Below are positions 28,956-38,693 of a DNA stretch of 64,000 nucleotides, piece by piece. Source of the stretch: Candidatus Cryptobacteroides avicola (lineage in GTDB: Bacteria > Bacteroidota > Bacteroidia > Bacteroidales > UBA932); contig JADILV010000024.1 in the NCBI GenBank assembly GCA_017695115.1, positions 1 to 64,000 on the forward strand, written 5' to 3'. A model generated the notes under the pieces. That model made no database searches, was not told the origin of the DNA, and worked only from the letters and a program-made list of their open reading frames with translations. Position numbers and translations under genes: made by a program. Position 1 is the stretch's first letter. Each line of letters starts with the position of its first letter.

Positions 28956-30161
28956 CTATATGATATCCGCGATGATACTGTCGGATATGAAGAAATGCTT
29001 TTCGGGGATACGCAGGAAAGACGGGTCGGAAGCAGGGACAAGAAATCCGCCGCCGACCATCTTTTCAAGTCCGGAGCGGTCCGTATGTGCTGCAAGGAAG
29101 GTTCTTTCAACACCCGTATCGGTCCTCAGTCCGAGCATGATCCTCTCTATGGCAGTCTGCTCCGGAGTGAGCACCTCGAATTGTTTGACTCCGGCATCCA
29201 CCGCAGCCTCCAAAGTACCGGTTTGTCCGGAAACATTATCCTGGGAATAGTATGAAATATACTTCCTGACATCCGGTATATTCCAGAAACGCATGTATTT
29301 CCGTAAAGTTCCGGACAGGGCAGTATCTCCCCCGATACTGAAAGAATGCGCCCCGGGACCGAACCCTGCATACGGGACATGCCTCCAGTAGGAACTGTTG
29401 TGCAGAGCCTCATACCCGGGTAATGCGAAATTGGATATTTCATAGTGACGGTATCCTGCCTCGGAAAGTTTTCTGCAGAGCATGTCATACTGTCTCCGGC
29501 ATACCGGTTCGGAAGCTTCCCGGTATCTTCCTGTCCGGACCATGGAAGCGAGTGTACTTTCCGGCTCTATGGAAAGCTGATAGGCGGATATGTGCTGCGG
29601 TCTCAGCGCAACGGCCTTGTCCAAGGTATCATTCCACAGGTCATCATCCATTTGGGAAATGCCGAAAATCAGGTCTATGCTGACATTTTCAATACCGGAT
29701 TCCCGTATTATGTCATAAGCCTTGACAGCAGTTCCGGCACTGTGTCTGCGGTTCATCCAGCGCAGTATCCCGTCATCGAATGACTGCACCCCCATGCTGA
29801 TACGGTTCACTCCGCACGCGGCAAGTCCTTCAGCGTAAGCCCTTCCCCTGCCGGCGATATCTTCGGGATTGGCCTCAAACGTAAATTCCCGGAAATGTCT
29901 TTGCGACAAAGGATTCCCCGCCAAAGCGGCCCCGTCGGCAGCCGAGGCAATCTCCATGACAGCAGAAAGAGGCAGCACCGATGGGGTGCCGCCTCCTATG
30001 TACAATGTATCAGGTTTCCCTGCAAGTTCTTCTTTCCGTGTTGAAATCTCCGTACAAAGAGCCTTCACATACTGTCCGGCAAACCTGCCGTCCGCGATTT
30101 CAGAATAGAAACCACAATAAGTACAGAAACTTCCGCAAAAAGGTATATGTATGTATACCAC
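28956..30161 (-). CDS. hemW: Radical SAM heme chaperone HemW
   Basis: The 401-residue radical SAM protein has the CX3CX2C cluster in IPFCGSFCTYCGFYSE at the N-terminus, a GGGTPS glycine motif, and NRISMGVQSFDDGILRWMNR, typical of the HemN/HemW family. YQLSIEPES and the C-terminal HemN_C region (LRTDTGVERTF) follow. The older name is oxygen-independent coproporphyrinogen oxidase-like; in HemW the role is heme binding and insertion rather than decarboxylation. The start MVYIHIPFCG is the family's usual N-terminus. It follows the coiled-coil gene by one base, so they form an operon. Confidence 0.9.
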   Translation of the reverse strand: MVYIHIPFCGSFCTYCGFYSEIADGRFAGQYVKALCTEISTRKEELAGKPDTLYIGGGTPSVLPLSAVMEIASAADGAALAGNPLSQRHFREFTFEANPEDIAGRGRAYAEGLAACGVNRISMGVQSFDDGILRWMNRRHSAGTAVKAYDIIRESGIENVSIDLIFGISQMDDDLWNDTLDKAVALRPQHISAYQLSIEPESTLASMVRTGRYREASEPVCRRQYDMLCRKLSEAGYRHYEISNFALPGYEALHNSSYWRHVPYAGFGPGAHSFSIGGDTALSGTLRKYMRFWNIPDVRKYISYYSQDNVSGQTGTLEAAVDAGVKQFEVLTPEQTAIERIMLGLRTDTGVERTFLAAHTDRSGLEKMVGGGFLVPASDPSFLRIPEKHFFISDSIIADII

Positions 30162-30162
30162 G

Positions 30163-31068
30163 CTATCTCAGCATCAGTTCCGCAGAGCCGAGGAGATTGT
30201 CCTCGGTATAGACCTCGACAGTGTAGATGCCGCGCACATACTCGGGAATATTGTTAAGATATATGCTCATCTCCACTTCCTTTCCCTGATAATCGACTTC
30301 TCGTGAGGCTGAGCTGACAAGAGGCTCGCCGTTGAACGTAAACGTTCTCTGGTCTTCATTGGTAAGAAGTATTCCGTCAGGATCCTTTACCCTTATAAAT
30401 ACGCGTACAGGTCCTTTAGGAGCGAGTTCGTTCTCTACAAGACTGAGCGAAGCCATCAGGCGGACAACCCTGCTGCTCCTGTCGGTAACCTTGTTCGATC
30501 CGTTGTATCCTACGAGGGAAATGGCCCTGGCCTTCATCTGTGATCCTATAGCCACCTGATCTGAAAGGCTTTCGACGGTCTTGCTCAACTGCTCTGACTG
30601 GCGGCGGCTTTCAGCGGCTTCGCGACGGGCTGCCGCTGCATCGGCGGTAAGTTTCTGGTTCAACGTATTAAGTGAATCTATCTGTACGATATAGCTTCTC
30701 ATAATACTCCTGAGAGTGCCGAGTTCCTTCTCATACTGACGGATTTTCGCCCTGTTGGTAGCATCGGTCTTCTTGATTCTCTCGATAAGCTGGGATACTT
30801 CTTCTCTGGAGGAATCCAGTTGAGAATTGATGGTTTCATAATCCGATGACAGCGACGCATAATCATTCTGAAGCGCTATCATCTGGGCCGTAAGGTCTTC
30901 TTTCTCTATTTTAAGGTCATTGACCAGTGATGTCCTCTCATACCATATATACGCCAGCGCAGCGGCCAACACTACTGCTACGGCTACCATTATGTACATG
31001 ATATTCTTCAGCTGGCTCTCTTTCTGTTTCTGTCCTCTTTCAGGCACCCTTGACTCCTGTCCTTCCAT
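30163..31068 (-). CDS. Single-pass membrane protein with periplasmic coiled coil
   Basis: In this 301-residue protein a short charged cytoplasmic end (1-20) precedes one transmembrane helix at about 22-43 (IMYIMVAVAVVLAAALAYIW). A long coiled coil follows to about 175, and then a beta-rich C-terminal domain of about 110 residues (RVVRLMASLSLVENELAPKG, VEMSIYLNNIPEYVRGIYTV). I recognise this as a conserved Bacteroidota hypothetical type, with no assigned function. It is the first gene of a two-gene unit with hemW. Confidence 0.65.
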   Translation of the reverse strand: MEGQESRVPERGQKQKESQLKNIMYIMVAVAVVLAAALAYIWYERTSLVNDLKIEKEDLTAQMIALQNDYASLSSDYETINSQLDSSREEVSQLIERIKKTDATNRAKIRQYEKELGTLRSIMRSYIVQIDSLNTLNQKLTADAAAARREAAESRRQSEQLSKTVESLSDQVAIGSQMKARAISLVGYNGSNKVTDRSSRVVRLMASLSLVENELAPKGPVRVFIRVKDPDGILLTNEDQRTFTFNGEPLVSSASREVDYQGKEVEMSIYLNNIPEYVRGIYTVEVYTEDNLLGSAELMLR

Positions 31069-31183
31069 AATCTTTAAGTTTTTAATGATTCAAACAATCA
31101 CAAAGATAATAATTCTGACATTCCAAATAATACAACTGCACGAATATTTTCATAAAATAAGGCCGTCCGGTATAAAAAAAGAC

Positions 31184-31191
31184 TATCTTTG
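31184..31191 (+). promoter_or_regulatory. -7 box for the tandem outer-membrane protein genes
   Basis: TATCTTTG matches TAnnTTTG exactly, 41 bp before the ATG at 31232. No clear -33. Confidence 0.5.
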
Positions 31192-31231
31192 TGTGAAAGT
31201 GTACTGAAACTACTTTTAAATTTACCAGATA

Positions 31232-31687
31232 ATGAAAAAGATTCTATTGATTGCATCTCTGGCATTGGGTATTTCCCTTGCCGCCGCCGCACAGCCAAGG
31301 GCTATCGGAGCAAGAATGGGTTGGGGCTTTGAGGCATCCTACCAGCACACAATGAAAGGAGCTGATTTTCTGGAAGCGGATCTGGGTCTTTTCACCTACG
31401 CGCTCAACGGAGCCGTGGTATACAATTTCATGATTGCACAGCCGGCATGGACAGACAGAGGAGAATGGGGATTCTATGCTGGTCCGGGCGGGGCTGTCGG
31501 AATCGGAGTGCTGAACGGGACAGGCGGATTCAACCTCAGCGCAGCCGGCCAGGTAGGTCTGGAATATACTTTCTGGTTCCCGCTGCAGCTGTCATTCGAC
31601 CTGAGGGCACAGCTCGGCTATGCTTTCGGCGGACAGGCCTTCTACTTCGGGATCGGCCCGGCTCTCAGTGTACGCTACAGATTCTGA
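31232..31687 (+). CDS. Small outer-membrane beta-barrel protein
   Basis: The 151-residue product has a signal peptide (KKILLIASLALGISLAAAAQ) and a beta-barrel ending SVRYRF, with a terminal Phe. Its GARMGWGFEASYQHTMKG matches LRIGALGLEASYQHSLGK in the next gene, so the two are tandem paralogues only 20 bp apart and almost certainly co-transcribed. Function unknown. Confidence 0.8.
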   Translation: MKKILLIASLALGISLAAAAQPRAIGARMGWGFEASYQHTMKGADFLEADLGLFTYALNGAVVYNFMIAQPAWTDRGEWGFYAGPGGAVGIGVLNGTGGFNLSAAGQVGLEYTFWFPLQLSFDLRAQLGYAFGGQAFYFGIGPALSVRYRF

Positions 31688-31707
31688 CAGCATATATCTG
31701 AAATCTG

Positions 31708-32280
31708 ATGAGAAGCATATACACTTTATTGGCAGCAGTCTTCATAAGCTGCTGCCTTTCTTTTACTTCAAACGCACAGCCACGGGCTGCCGGACTCAGG
31801 ATCGGGGCTTTGGGACTGGAAGCATCATACCAGCATTCGCTCGGAAAGAACTTCGTAGAAGCAGAGGCAGGACTGGACTTCGGATACGGAGGCAAGGGAT
31901 TCAAGGTTTCGGCGTCGTACAATTTCATTTTCGCCCGTCCCGCATGGTCTGACAGGGGGTCATGGGCCCTCTATGCAGGACCTGGCCTGGCAATGGGCTA
32001 TGTTTCCGACAGGACGACATATACATTGTGGGCAGAAGACAACGGCCGTGAATATCCGGTCAGGCTCCATCCTGCAGACCACGGATTCATGTTCGCCTTT
32101 ACAGGTCAGGCAGGCCTGGAGTACAATTTCTGGTTTCCGCTGCAGCTGTCTGTAGACATAAGGCCTTATTTCGGGTTCCATGTCAATGACGGCTTCCATG
32201 ACTTCGGCTCGAAATGCGGATTCTACAACTACGGCATGCTGGGTTTCGTGCCGACATTGTCCGTCAGATACAGGTTCTGA
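31708..32280 (+). CDS. Small outer-membrane beta-barrel protein (paralogue)
   Basis: The 190-residue barrel has a signal peptide (AAVFISCCLSFTSNAQ) and a terminal SVRYRF identical to that of its neighbour. It is 39 residues longer, with an extra loop (DRTTYTLWAEDNGREYPVRL) likely exposed on the surface. It arose by tandem duplication. Function unknown. Confidence 0.8.
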   Translation: MRSIYTLLAAVFISCCLSFTSNAQPRAAGLRIGALGLEASYQHSLGKNFVEAEAGLDFGYGGKGFKVSASYNFIFARPAWSDRGSWALYAGPGLAMGYVSDRTTYTLWAEDNGREYPVRLHPADHGFMFAFTGQAGLEYNFWFPLQLSVDIRPYFGFHVNDGFHDFGSKCGFYNYGMLGFVPTLSVRYRF

Positions 32281-32385
32281 AAAGAATACCGGCCATCCGA
32301 CCGGGTTCCGGAGCGTTTCTTAACATTTCCGACATAAAATTGTAAAAAATTTTTGCTTACTTTACATATTGTATGTCAATCAGAT

Positions 32386-34452
32386 ATGAGAATGAAGAAA
32401 AACAACCCAAACCCGGACTATCTCGAAAGGGACATCAGCTGGATGTACTTCAACCGAAGGATTCTGCAAGAGGCCTGCAAAAGCACCGTACCGTTGCTGG
32501 AAAGGATGTCTTTCCTCGGAATCTATTCCAACAATCTGGATGAATTTTTCCGTGTAAGGGTAGCCTCCCTCAACCGGATTATCGAATGGGATGACAAGTC
32601 CGCAGCAAAAGAAGCGAAGAACGCAGAGAAAATCGTAAAGGCGATTTCAAAACTGAACAGCTGCTACATCAACGACTACGAAGCCACAGTAGAATCTGTC
32701 TATAAAGCACTTGCAGACAACGGACTGCATCTTATTTCCGACACCGAAGCAGACAGCGGGCAGCTCTCATTCATAAGGTCCTACTACAGGGACAATCTGG
32801 ACGGACTCATCGTCCCCGTCTGGTTTTCGGCCGTTAAACGGCTGGACTATGAAAGCGATGAAAACATATATTTCGCCGTCAAGGCATGCAGGCCCGGAGA
32901 AAACAAGAAATTCGATTACGCGTATTTCGCCATACCTGTCAAAGGCAGGTTTGTAAGGCTTCCCGACAAGGAAGGCGAAAGCTACATAATGTACATCGAT
33001 GACATTATCCGCTGCTCGCTCGACGAGATTTTCATCGGGTGCGGATATACCGGATTTGAAGCTTATGCCTTCAAATTCACACGGGATGCGGAAATGGAAA
33101 TCGACAACGACCGCAGAAGCGGTATCCTCCAGAAAATCTCCAAGGGGATAAAGAGCAGGAAAAAAGGAGAGCCGCTACGTTTCATATATGATGAAAAGAT
33201 GCCTCCTGACCTGTTGAAAAAGGTTCTGGGAAAGCTTGATCTCGAGAACAATGACTCTATACTGAAAGGAGGAAGATACCAGAACCACAAGGACCTGATG
33301 CAGTTCCCGGATTGCGGAAGGAAAGATTTGAAATTCAAGCCGATGCCTCCTATCATGAGAACTGTTTTAGATGTAAGGGGAAGCATGCTTGACCTGATAC
33401 GGGAGTCAGACCGTTTCCTCCACGTCCCGTATCACAGTTTCTCTCATTTCCTGAGACTCCTCCATGAAGCCGCGACCGACAGGAGGGTCAGATCCATAAA
33501 GATTTCTCTTTACAGACTCGCAAAAGACTCCAGAGTGGTAAAATCACTCATAGCCGCAGCCCGAAACGGGAAGAAAGTGACCGTAGTGATAGAACTTCTG
33601 GCCAGATTCGATGAAGAATCCAATATCCTGTGGTCCCAGAAACTCCAGGAGGCCGGAGTAAAAGTGATGTACGGGGTAGAAGGGCTGAAAGTGCACTCGA
33701 AGATAGTCTTCATCGGCATGAAACAAGGTTCGGACATAGCCTGCATAAGTACAGGGAATTTCCATGAAGGCAACGCCAGGACCTATACCGACTGTATCCT
33801 GATGACCGCAGCAAGGCGTATAACAGAAGATGTCGGCAGAGTATTCGACTTCATAGAGAAACCATATATGCCGGTATCGTTCAGGGAGCTGCTCGTCTCG
33901 CCGAATGAAATGAAAAAACGGTTCATATCTATGATCAATGCGGAAATCAGAAACCATCTGGCCGGGAAACCGGCTTATATCCGCATAAAGGTAAACCACA
34001 TCACGGACCCGGTGATGGTGAAGAAGATATATGAAGCCGTATATAAAGGAGTCCCGGTAGACCTCATTGTCAGAGGCAACTGTTCTCTGAGGACAACCGG
34101 CCTGCCCGAAGGGTGCCATCTGCGGATAAACGGGATAATCGACCGGTATCTGGAACACTCCAGGATATTCATCTTTGCCGCCGGAGGACAGGAAAAAGTG
34201 TTCATAGGCTCCGCAGACTGGATGCCGAGAAACCTTGACAACCGTATCGAGGTCGTCACGCCGGTATATGACCCGCTTATCAAAAAAGAAATGAAACTGA
34301 TAGTTGACTACGGGCTCAGAGACACACTTCAGGGCAGAATCGTGGACGGAAGCGGAGACAACAGGCAGTGGTGCTGCGATGATCCGCTCACGACCGGGTC
34401 CCAGGAAGCCCTGTACATGCACTATCTTGATCTGGAGCAGGAAGGACAGTAA
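32386..34452 (+). CDS. ppk1: Polyphosphate kinase 1
   Basis: This membrane-associated enzyme makes polyphosphate from ATP. The ~688-residue product starts at MRMKKNNPNPDYLERDISWM; an in-frame ATG at 32353 only adds a non-conserved tail. The N domain holds DISWMYFNRRILQEA, followed by the head domain and the two PLD-like catalytic domains. The autophosphorylated His lies in GLKVHSKIVFIG, with ISTGNFHEGNARTYTDC. A second conserved region is NRIEVVTPVYDP. Length is normal. The exopolyphosphatase gene follows 62 bp downstream on the same strand. Confidence 0.95.
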   Translation: MRMKKNNPNPDYLERDISWMYFNRRILQEACKSTVPLLERMSFLGIYSNNLDEFFRVRVASLNRIIEWDDKSAAKEAKNAEKIVKAISKLNSCYINDYEATVESVYKALADNGLHLISDTEADSGQLSFIRSYYRDNLDGLIVPVWFSAVKRLDYESDENIYFAVKACRPGENKKFDYAYFAIPVKGRFVRLPDKEGESYIMYIDDIIRCSLDEIFIGCGYTGFEAYAFKFTRDAEMEIDNDRRSGILQKISKGIKSRKKGEPLRFIYDEKMPPDLLKKVLGKLDLENNDSILKGGRYQNHKDLMQFPDCGRKDLKFKPMPPIMRTVLDVRGSMLDLIRESDRFLHVPYHSFSHFLRLLHEAATDRRVRSIKISLYRLAKDSRVVKSLIAAARNGKKVTVVIELLARFDEESNILWSQKLQEAGVKVMYGVEGLKVHSKIVFIGMKQGSDIACISTGNFHEGNARTYTDCILMTAARRITEDVGRVFDFIEKPYMPVSFRELLVSPNEMKKRFISMINAEIRNHLAGKPAYIRIKVNHITDPVMVKKIYEAVYKGVPVDLIVRGNCSLRTTGLPEGCHLRINGIIDRYLEHSRIFIFAAGGQEKVFIGSADWMPRNLDNRIEVVTPVYDPLIKKEMKLIVDYGLRDTLQGRIVDGSGDNRQWCCDDPLTTGSQEALYMHYLDLEQEGQ

Positions 34453-34514
34453 TGCTTACGGGTCTGTTCCAGGATATGCAGGACAATTGAACAACCAAAA
34501 ACCAATAAGCAGCA

Positions 34515-35438
34515 ATGGAAAACAACACTGAAATCACCGCCACACGGAAGTCATTCGCAGCCATCGACATCGGAAGCAACGCCGTAAGGCTGCTGATAAA
34601 ACAGGTAGTAGAACCGGGCCCGCATCCGAAACTGAACAAGGCGCTTTTGGTCAGAGTCCCTCTCCGGCTCGGATTCGATGTATTCTCCGAAGGAAAGATT
34701 TCCGAGAAAAAGGAGAAAAATCTCATCAGGCTGATGAAAAGCTACAGGCATCTCATGAAAATATACGGGACAGATGTTTACCGTGCATGCGCCACTTCAG
34801 CCATGCGTGACGCAGCCAACGGGCCGCAGCTTATCAAGAGAGTGGAAAAAGCCAGCGGAATCAGGATAGAGATCATCGACGGACAGGAAGAAGCCAGAAT
34901 CGTCTATGAGAACCACATCGAGAACATGAAAGGGCGTAAAGGCAACTACATGTATGTAGATGTCGGCGGCGGAAGTACCGAGATCAACCTTATTTCAGAC
35001 GGAGGGCTGGTATGCTCCCGGTCATATAACATAGGGACCGTCCGGATACTGAACAATGCGGCCACGGAAGACGAATGGAAACGCCTGCGCAAAGATATGA
35101 AAGACCTGTCGCAATCATACCCGGGAATAGAACTGATAGGCTCCGGCGGAAACATCAACAAACTGGTGAAAATGGTCAAGAACAGGGACAAACGCTATCC
35201 CAAAATGACGGTAGCCTCACTCAGGGAACTTTACGGAACACTCAAACCGCTGAGCGTAGAAGAGAGGATAGAGACATTCGATCTCAAGCCTGACCGCGCA
35301 GACGTAATCGTACCGGCTGCCGAAATATTCATTACCATTGCGGACATCCTCGGCTCATCGACCATATACGTTCCGGTCATCGGTCTTGCCGACGGGATTA
35401 TCGACGACCTTTACAGCAGATCGGCAGCTGACAATTAG
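34515..35438 (+). CDS. ppx: Ppx/GppA-family exopolyphosphatase
   Basis: The 307-residue ASKHA-fold phosphatase has FAAIDIGSNAVRLLI (phosphate 1 motif) and YVDVGGGSTEINLI (phosphate 2). ATSAMRDAANG and the SGGNINKL motif are also present. It is the short form lacking the C-terminal HD domain of the E. coli enzymes. It hydrolyses terminal phosphates of polyphosphate or pppGpp; the pairing with ppk1 favours polyphosphate. Confidence 0.9.
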   Translation: MENNTEITATRKSFAAIDIGSNAVRLLIKQVVEPGPHPKLNKALLVRVPLRLGFDVFSEGKISEKKEKNLIRLMKSYRHLMKIYGTDVYRACATSAMRDAANGPQLIKRVEKASGIRIEIIDGQEEARIVYENHIENMKGRKGNYMYVDVGGGSTEINLISDGGLVCSRSYNIGTVRILNNAATEDEWKRLRKDMKDLSQSYPGIELIGSGGNINKLVKMVKNRDKRYPKMTVASLRELYGTLKPLSVEERIETFDLKPDRADVIVPAAEIFITIADILGSSTIYVPVIGLADGIIDDLYSRSAADN

Positions 35439-35462
35439 CAGGACATCCTCCATAACAGAAGA

Positions 35463-35726
35463 TTACGGATTCATCATATCCTTGTTCACAAAGCCGGTAA
35501 TGCGGAGGATAAGCCCGATGGATGCCTCAGCTTTCTCCTTTATGGAGGACAACTGCTCCAGCAGGAGAGGGTCATCAGACAAATGCATACCGGATGCGGC
35601 CTCCTCGGCAGCGGCACGGAAAGCATTTATCGCCTCGCCGAACTCACCGTTTTTTCTATAAACACAACCCAGGTCATACCACTGAGCGGCAGACCTGGGT
35701 TCATTGTTACTGTTCTTTTCTGTCAT
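35463..35726 (-). CDS. Small TPR-like protein
   Basis: The 87-residue soluble protein starts at MTEKNSNNEPRSAAQWYDLG. It has one clear tetratricopeptide-like helix pair (AQWYDLGCVYRKNGEFGEAI, NAFRAAAEEA), followed by a helix (LEQLSSIKEKAEASIGLILR). A conserved Bacteroidota small-protein type of unknown partner. It lies downstream of the rnf operon, behind a long hairpin, and is convergent with ppx. Confidence 0.65.
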   Translation of the reverse strand: MTEKNSNNEPRSAAQWYDLGCVYRKNGEFGEAINAFRAAAEEAASGMHLSDDPLLLEQLSSIKEKAEASIGLILRITGFVNKDMMNP

Positions 35727-35742
35727 ATTATTATCAGCCACG

Positions 35743-35866
35743 TAAAATTCACATAAATTCAGGATTTTCAAGGCTTGCAAAGTTCCGGTATACCGGAGTT
35801 ACCTGCAGGTAATGAGGATTACCGGAACAAGCATAACGCAGAAAATACGAATTTATGTGAATTTTA
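35743..35866. terminator. Long-loop inverted repeat after rnfA, containing a nested hairpin element
   Basis: The 18-bp arms TAAAATTCACATAAATTC (35743-35760) and GAATTTATGTGAATTTTA (35849-35866) are perfectly complementary. The right arm starts at the rnfA stop codon. The 88-nt loop carries its own outer stem GTTCCGGTA / TACCGGAAC and the hairpin motif GGAGTTACCTGCAGGTAA-TGAGGA, which also occurs at 50730 and 50852. Confidence 0.65.
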
Positions 35867-36463
35867 TACTAATCCGGAGAAGCCCATAAAGGCAAGGGCA
35901 AGAATACTTGCCGTGATAAGGGCAATAGGAATCCCCTGGAATGCCTTCGGCACCTTGTTGAGAGCAAGCTGCTCACGCAGACCGGCAAACAGGACCATGG
36001 CGACTCCGAAGCCTACCGAGGTTGCGAATGCATACACTATCGATTCGGCCAGGTTCAGCATGTGAGGCTCACCTCCGAAAGTAAACTCCTTGGTAACGAC
36101 TATGAGTGCGACTCCGAGCACGGCACAGTTGGTCGTGATAAGCGGAAGGAAGATTCCGAGTGCCTGATACAGTGAAGGGCTGACTTTTTTCAGCACGATC
36201 TCCACCATCTGCACCAGAGCCGCTATCACCAGGATAAACGAAATTGTCTGCATGAATTCGATATGGAGCGGGACCAGCACATAATACTGCAGCAGATAAG
36301 TCACCAGGGTCGCAAGTGTAATCACGAAACATACGGCTCCGGACATTCCCACGGCAGTACTGAGCTTGTTGGAAACCCCGAGGAACGGACAGCAGCCCAG
36401 GAACTGGGAAAGCAGGATATTGTTTACGAATATCGCTGATATGATGATTATTATATATTCCAT
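35864..36463 (-). CDS. rnfA: Rnf complex subunit A
   Basis: The 199-residue integral membrane protein has six helices, starting [40 protein letters not shown] is the RnfA/NqrE signature, with the Cys that contributes to an intramembrane iron-sulfur site. It is the last gene of the rnfBCDGEA operon. The complex couples reduced ferredoxin and NAD+ to ion translocation across the inner membrane. Confidence 0.95.
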   Translation of the reverse strand: MEYIIIIISAIFVNNILLSQFLGCCPFLGVSNKLSTAVGMSGAVCFVITLATLVTYLLQYYVLVPLHIEFMQTISFILVIAALVQMVEIVLKKVSPSLYQALGIFLPLITTNCAVLGVALIVVTKEFTFGGEPHMLNLAESIVYAFATSVGFGVAMVLFAGLREQLALNKVPKAFQGIPIALITASILALAFMGFSGLV

Positions 36464-36469
36464 AGCCTT

Positions 36470-37069
36470 CTACTTTTTAGCCGTAAGTTTTCTGAAAAGC
36501 ACAATAAGATATCCTAGTGCAAGGAATGCACCTGGAGCGAGTACGAACACAAGAATACCGTCACCGGAAATGAACTTGAAGCCGAATGCAGAGCCGCTTC
36601 CGATAATCTCGCGGATAAGGCCGAGGACAGTCAGGGCCAGGGTGAATCCGAGTCCGATACCGAGTCCGTCACAGGCAGAGTCGATGACGCTGTTCTTGTT
36701 GGCGAAGGCCTCTGCACGTCCGAGAACGATGCAGTTCACCACTATAAGCGGTATGAACAGGCCCAGAGTCTCGTACATTGCAGGAGTATAAGCCTGCATG
36801 ATGAACTGGAGAATGGTAACGAACGCTGCAATTATGACGATATATGCAGGTATCCTCACCTTGTCGGGTATATACGGGGCGGCCGCTGAAATGGCCATGT
36901 TGGAAAGCACCAGCACGAACAGTGTCGCCAGTCCCATGCCCATGCCGTTCATCGCAGAAGTCGTGGTAGCCAATGTAGGGCACATGCCCAGAATCAGGAC
37001 AAATGTCGGATTCTCCTTTACAAGGCCTTTTGTTATAAGCTGAAGTTTACTCATTGTCCTGTCCTCCAT
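36470..37069 (-). CDS. rnfE: Rnf complex subunit E
   Basis: The 199-residue membrane subunit is homologous to RnfA/NqrD, with KENPTFVLILGMCPTLATTT carrying the conserved Cys, and six helices. The likely start is MSKLQLITKG a few codons inside the open frame; the upstream codons overlap the end of rnfG, indicating coupled translation. The rnfA start is 6 bp downstream. Confidence 0.95.
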   Translation of the reverse strand: MEDRTMSKLQLITKGLVKENPTFVLILGMCPTLATTTSAMNGMGMGLATLFVLVLSNMAISAAAPYIPDKVRIPAYIVIIAAFVTILQFIMQAYTPAMYETLGLFIPLIVVNCIVLGRAEAFANKNSVIDSACDGLGIGLGFTLALTVLGLIREIIGSGSAFGFKFISGDGILVFVLAPGAFLALGYLIVLFRKLTAKK

Positions 37070-37688
37070 TGTTTTCAGTATCGGATGCCGTTCCTGCAGC
37101 AGAAGCGCCCGACGCTCCGTCAGGCTGTACGCCTGTGGTTATTGCCCTATAGACATCAAGAGCCGTCTGTACAGCCTTGGTATATGCCCTTGAAGTGATG
37201 GTAGATGCTGTTATGGCATCGACATCCCCGCCGTCCTTCTTCACTTTGAGGTCTTTCTCTGCAGGGTTGAAATTCCTGAACTGGTCTGCAAAGGCAGGCT
37301 CGGTACATTTGGCCCCGAGTCCCGGAGTCTCGCTCTGGGAAAGTACGGATGTATTGTAGATGATACCGTCGGCAGTAATTCCTACCATAAGTGAAACCGG
37401 ACCGCTGAACCCGGTAGCCGCTGCCATTATCGCATAGCCGGCGACAGCACCGTCTTTGGAGACCTTATAATATGTATAATCGGTTCCCGCCACATTGATC
37501 TGAGAAAGTTCAGGTGCCCCGTCAAATGCAGGGACTACCTGCGCTATGGCATTGTTTGTCTTGGCTGCGGCAGCTGCCTCTATCGGAGCCTTGGTCACAG
37601 CATAGACGACCGCAAGCAGGGCAGAGCTGACAAAGCAGATTACCAGCAGGCACAGCACCATGTTCTTGAATGATGATTGTACAGCCAT
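37047..37688 (-). CDS. rnfG: Rnf complex subunit G (flavoprotein)
   Basis: The 213-residue subunit has one N-terminal membrane anchor (about 10-32) and a periplasmic FMN_bind domain. The covalent-flavin motif reads DAITASTITSRAY, a variant of the usual SGATxTS, with the Thr as likely FMN attachment site. The C-terminal tail (PDGASGASAAGTASDTENNG) is low-complexity. It is in frame order between rnfD and rnfE. Confidence 0.93.
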   Translation of the reverse strand: MAVQSSFKNMVLCLLVICFVSSALLAVVYAVTKAPIEAAAAAKTNNAIAQVVPAFDGAPELSQINVAGTDYTYYKVSKDGAVAGYAIMAAATGFSGPVSLMVGITADGIIYNTSVLSQSETPGLGAKCTEPAFADQFRNFNPAEKDLKVKKDGGDVDAITASTITSRAYTKAVQTALDVYRAITTGVQPDGASGASAAGTASDTENNGGQDNE

Positions 37689-37692
37689 GATT

Positions 37693-38673
37693 CTACCTCC
37701 CGTATTTCTTTTGTTTACAGAATTTGTTGATAAGAGGCACTACGGAGTTCATGATCAGGATGGCGAATGACATTCCTTCCGGATATGAACCGAAATACCT
37801 TATGAGGATGGTCAGCAGACCGATGCCGACACCGAAGATAATCCCTCCCTTGTCGCTCATAGGGGATGTCACATAGTCGGTGGCCATGAATACTGCACCG
37901 AGAAGGACACCTCCGGTGAGAAGGTTGAAAAGCGGGTCGGTATACTGGTCAGGGTTGACAAGCCAGAATATCCCGGAAAACACGAACACGGTAGCCAGAA
38001 TCGACAGCGTAATATATGGTCTGATGACTTTACGTGCAAGAAGATAGATAAAGCCTGCCAGGATGGCTATGGCGGAAATCTCGCCGGCAGAACCTCCGAT
38101 ATTGATGAACAGAGTCTGGAGATAAGAGAAATCATGCTGTGCATAGATTTCCGGAAGTGTCAGTCCCTGCGCCAGTCCTTCCTTGACGATTCCCAGAGGT
38201 GTAGCTCCGGATACCGCATCCACGCCGAGAAAACCAGAAGGAGCGGCCCAGTCGGTCATGAATGTAGGGAAGGAAACCAGAAGGAACACCCTGGCTGCAA
38301 TCGCAGGATTGAAAAGATTCTGTCCCAGTCCGCCGAAAGTCATCTTGACGACGCCGATCGCGAAAATGGCGCCGATTATAGCCACCCACCACGGGCAGGA
38401 CGGAGGCAGGTTGAGGAACAGCAGCACTCCGGTCACCGATGAGGACCAGTCCCCTATCGTACCCGGAGCCTTGAACATGAATCTGGTGATGAGATACTCT
38501 ACCAGAATACATGAAACCACGCTCACCGCCAGAAGAGCCAGGGCAGCCCAACCGTAATAGAGGACTGAAACAATGACCGACGGCAGCAGAGCTATCACCA
38601 CGTCACGCATAAGGACAGATGTAGAAGTCTTTGCGTGGATATGCGGAGACGGTGAAACCAATATTCTATTCAT
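37693..38673 (-). CDS. rnfD: Rnf complex subunit D
   Basis: The 326-residue polytopic subunit is homologous to NqrB. VSGATPLGIVKEG contains the flavinylated Thr motif (SGATxLG-type). The C-terminal half has GGVLLGAVFMATDYVTSPMS, a family signature. The start NRILVSPSPHIHAKTSTSV is typical. It translocates ions with the other membrane subunits. Confidence 0.95.
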   Translation of the reverse strand: MNRILVSPSPHIHAKTSTSVLMRDVVIALLPSVIVSVLYYGWAALALLAVSVVSCILVEYLITRFMFKAPGTIGDWSSSVTGVLLFLNLPPSCPWWVAIIGAIFAIGVVKMTFGGLGQNLFNPAIAARVFLLVSFPTFMTDWAAPSGFLGVDAVSGATPLGIVKEGLAQGLTLPEIYAQHDFSYLQTLFINIGGSAGEISAIAILAGFIYLLARKVIRPYITLSILATVFVFSGIFWLVNPDQYTDPLFNLLTGGVLLGAVFMATDYVTSPMSDKGGIIFGVGIGLLTILIRYFGSYPEGMSFAILIMNSVVPLINKFCKQKKYGR

Positions 38674-38693
38674 TGCCTGTAAATTTTATTTCA

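Noticed and set aside
33544..34422. 292-codon minus-strand frame opposite ppk1
   Set aside because: Shadow of polyphosphate kinase; no motif and no promoter.
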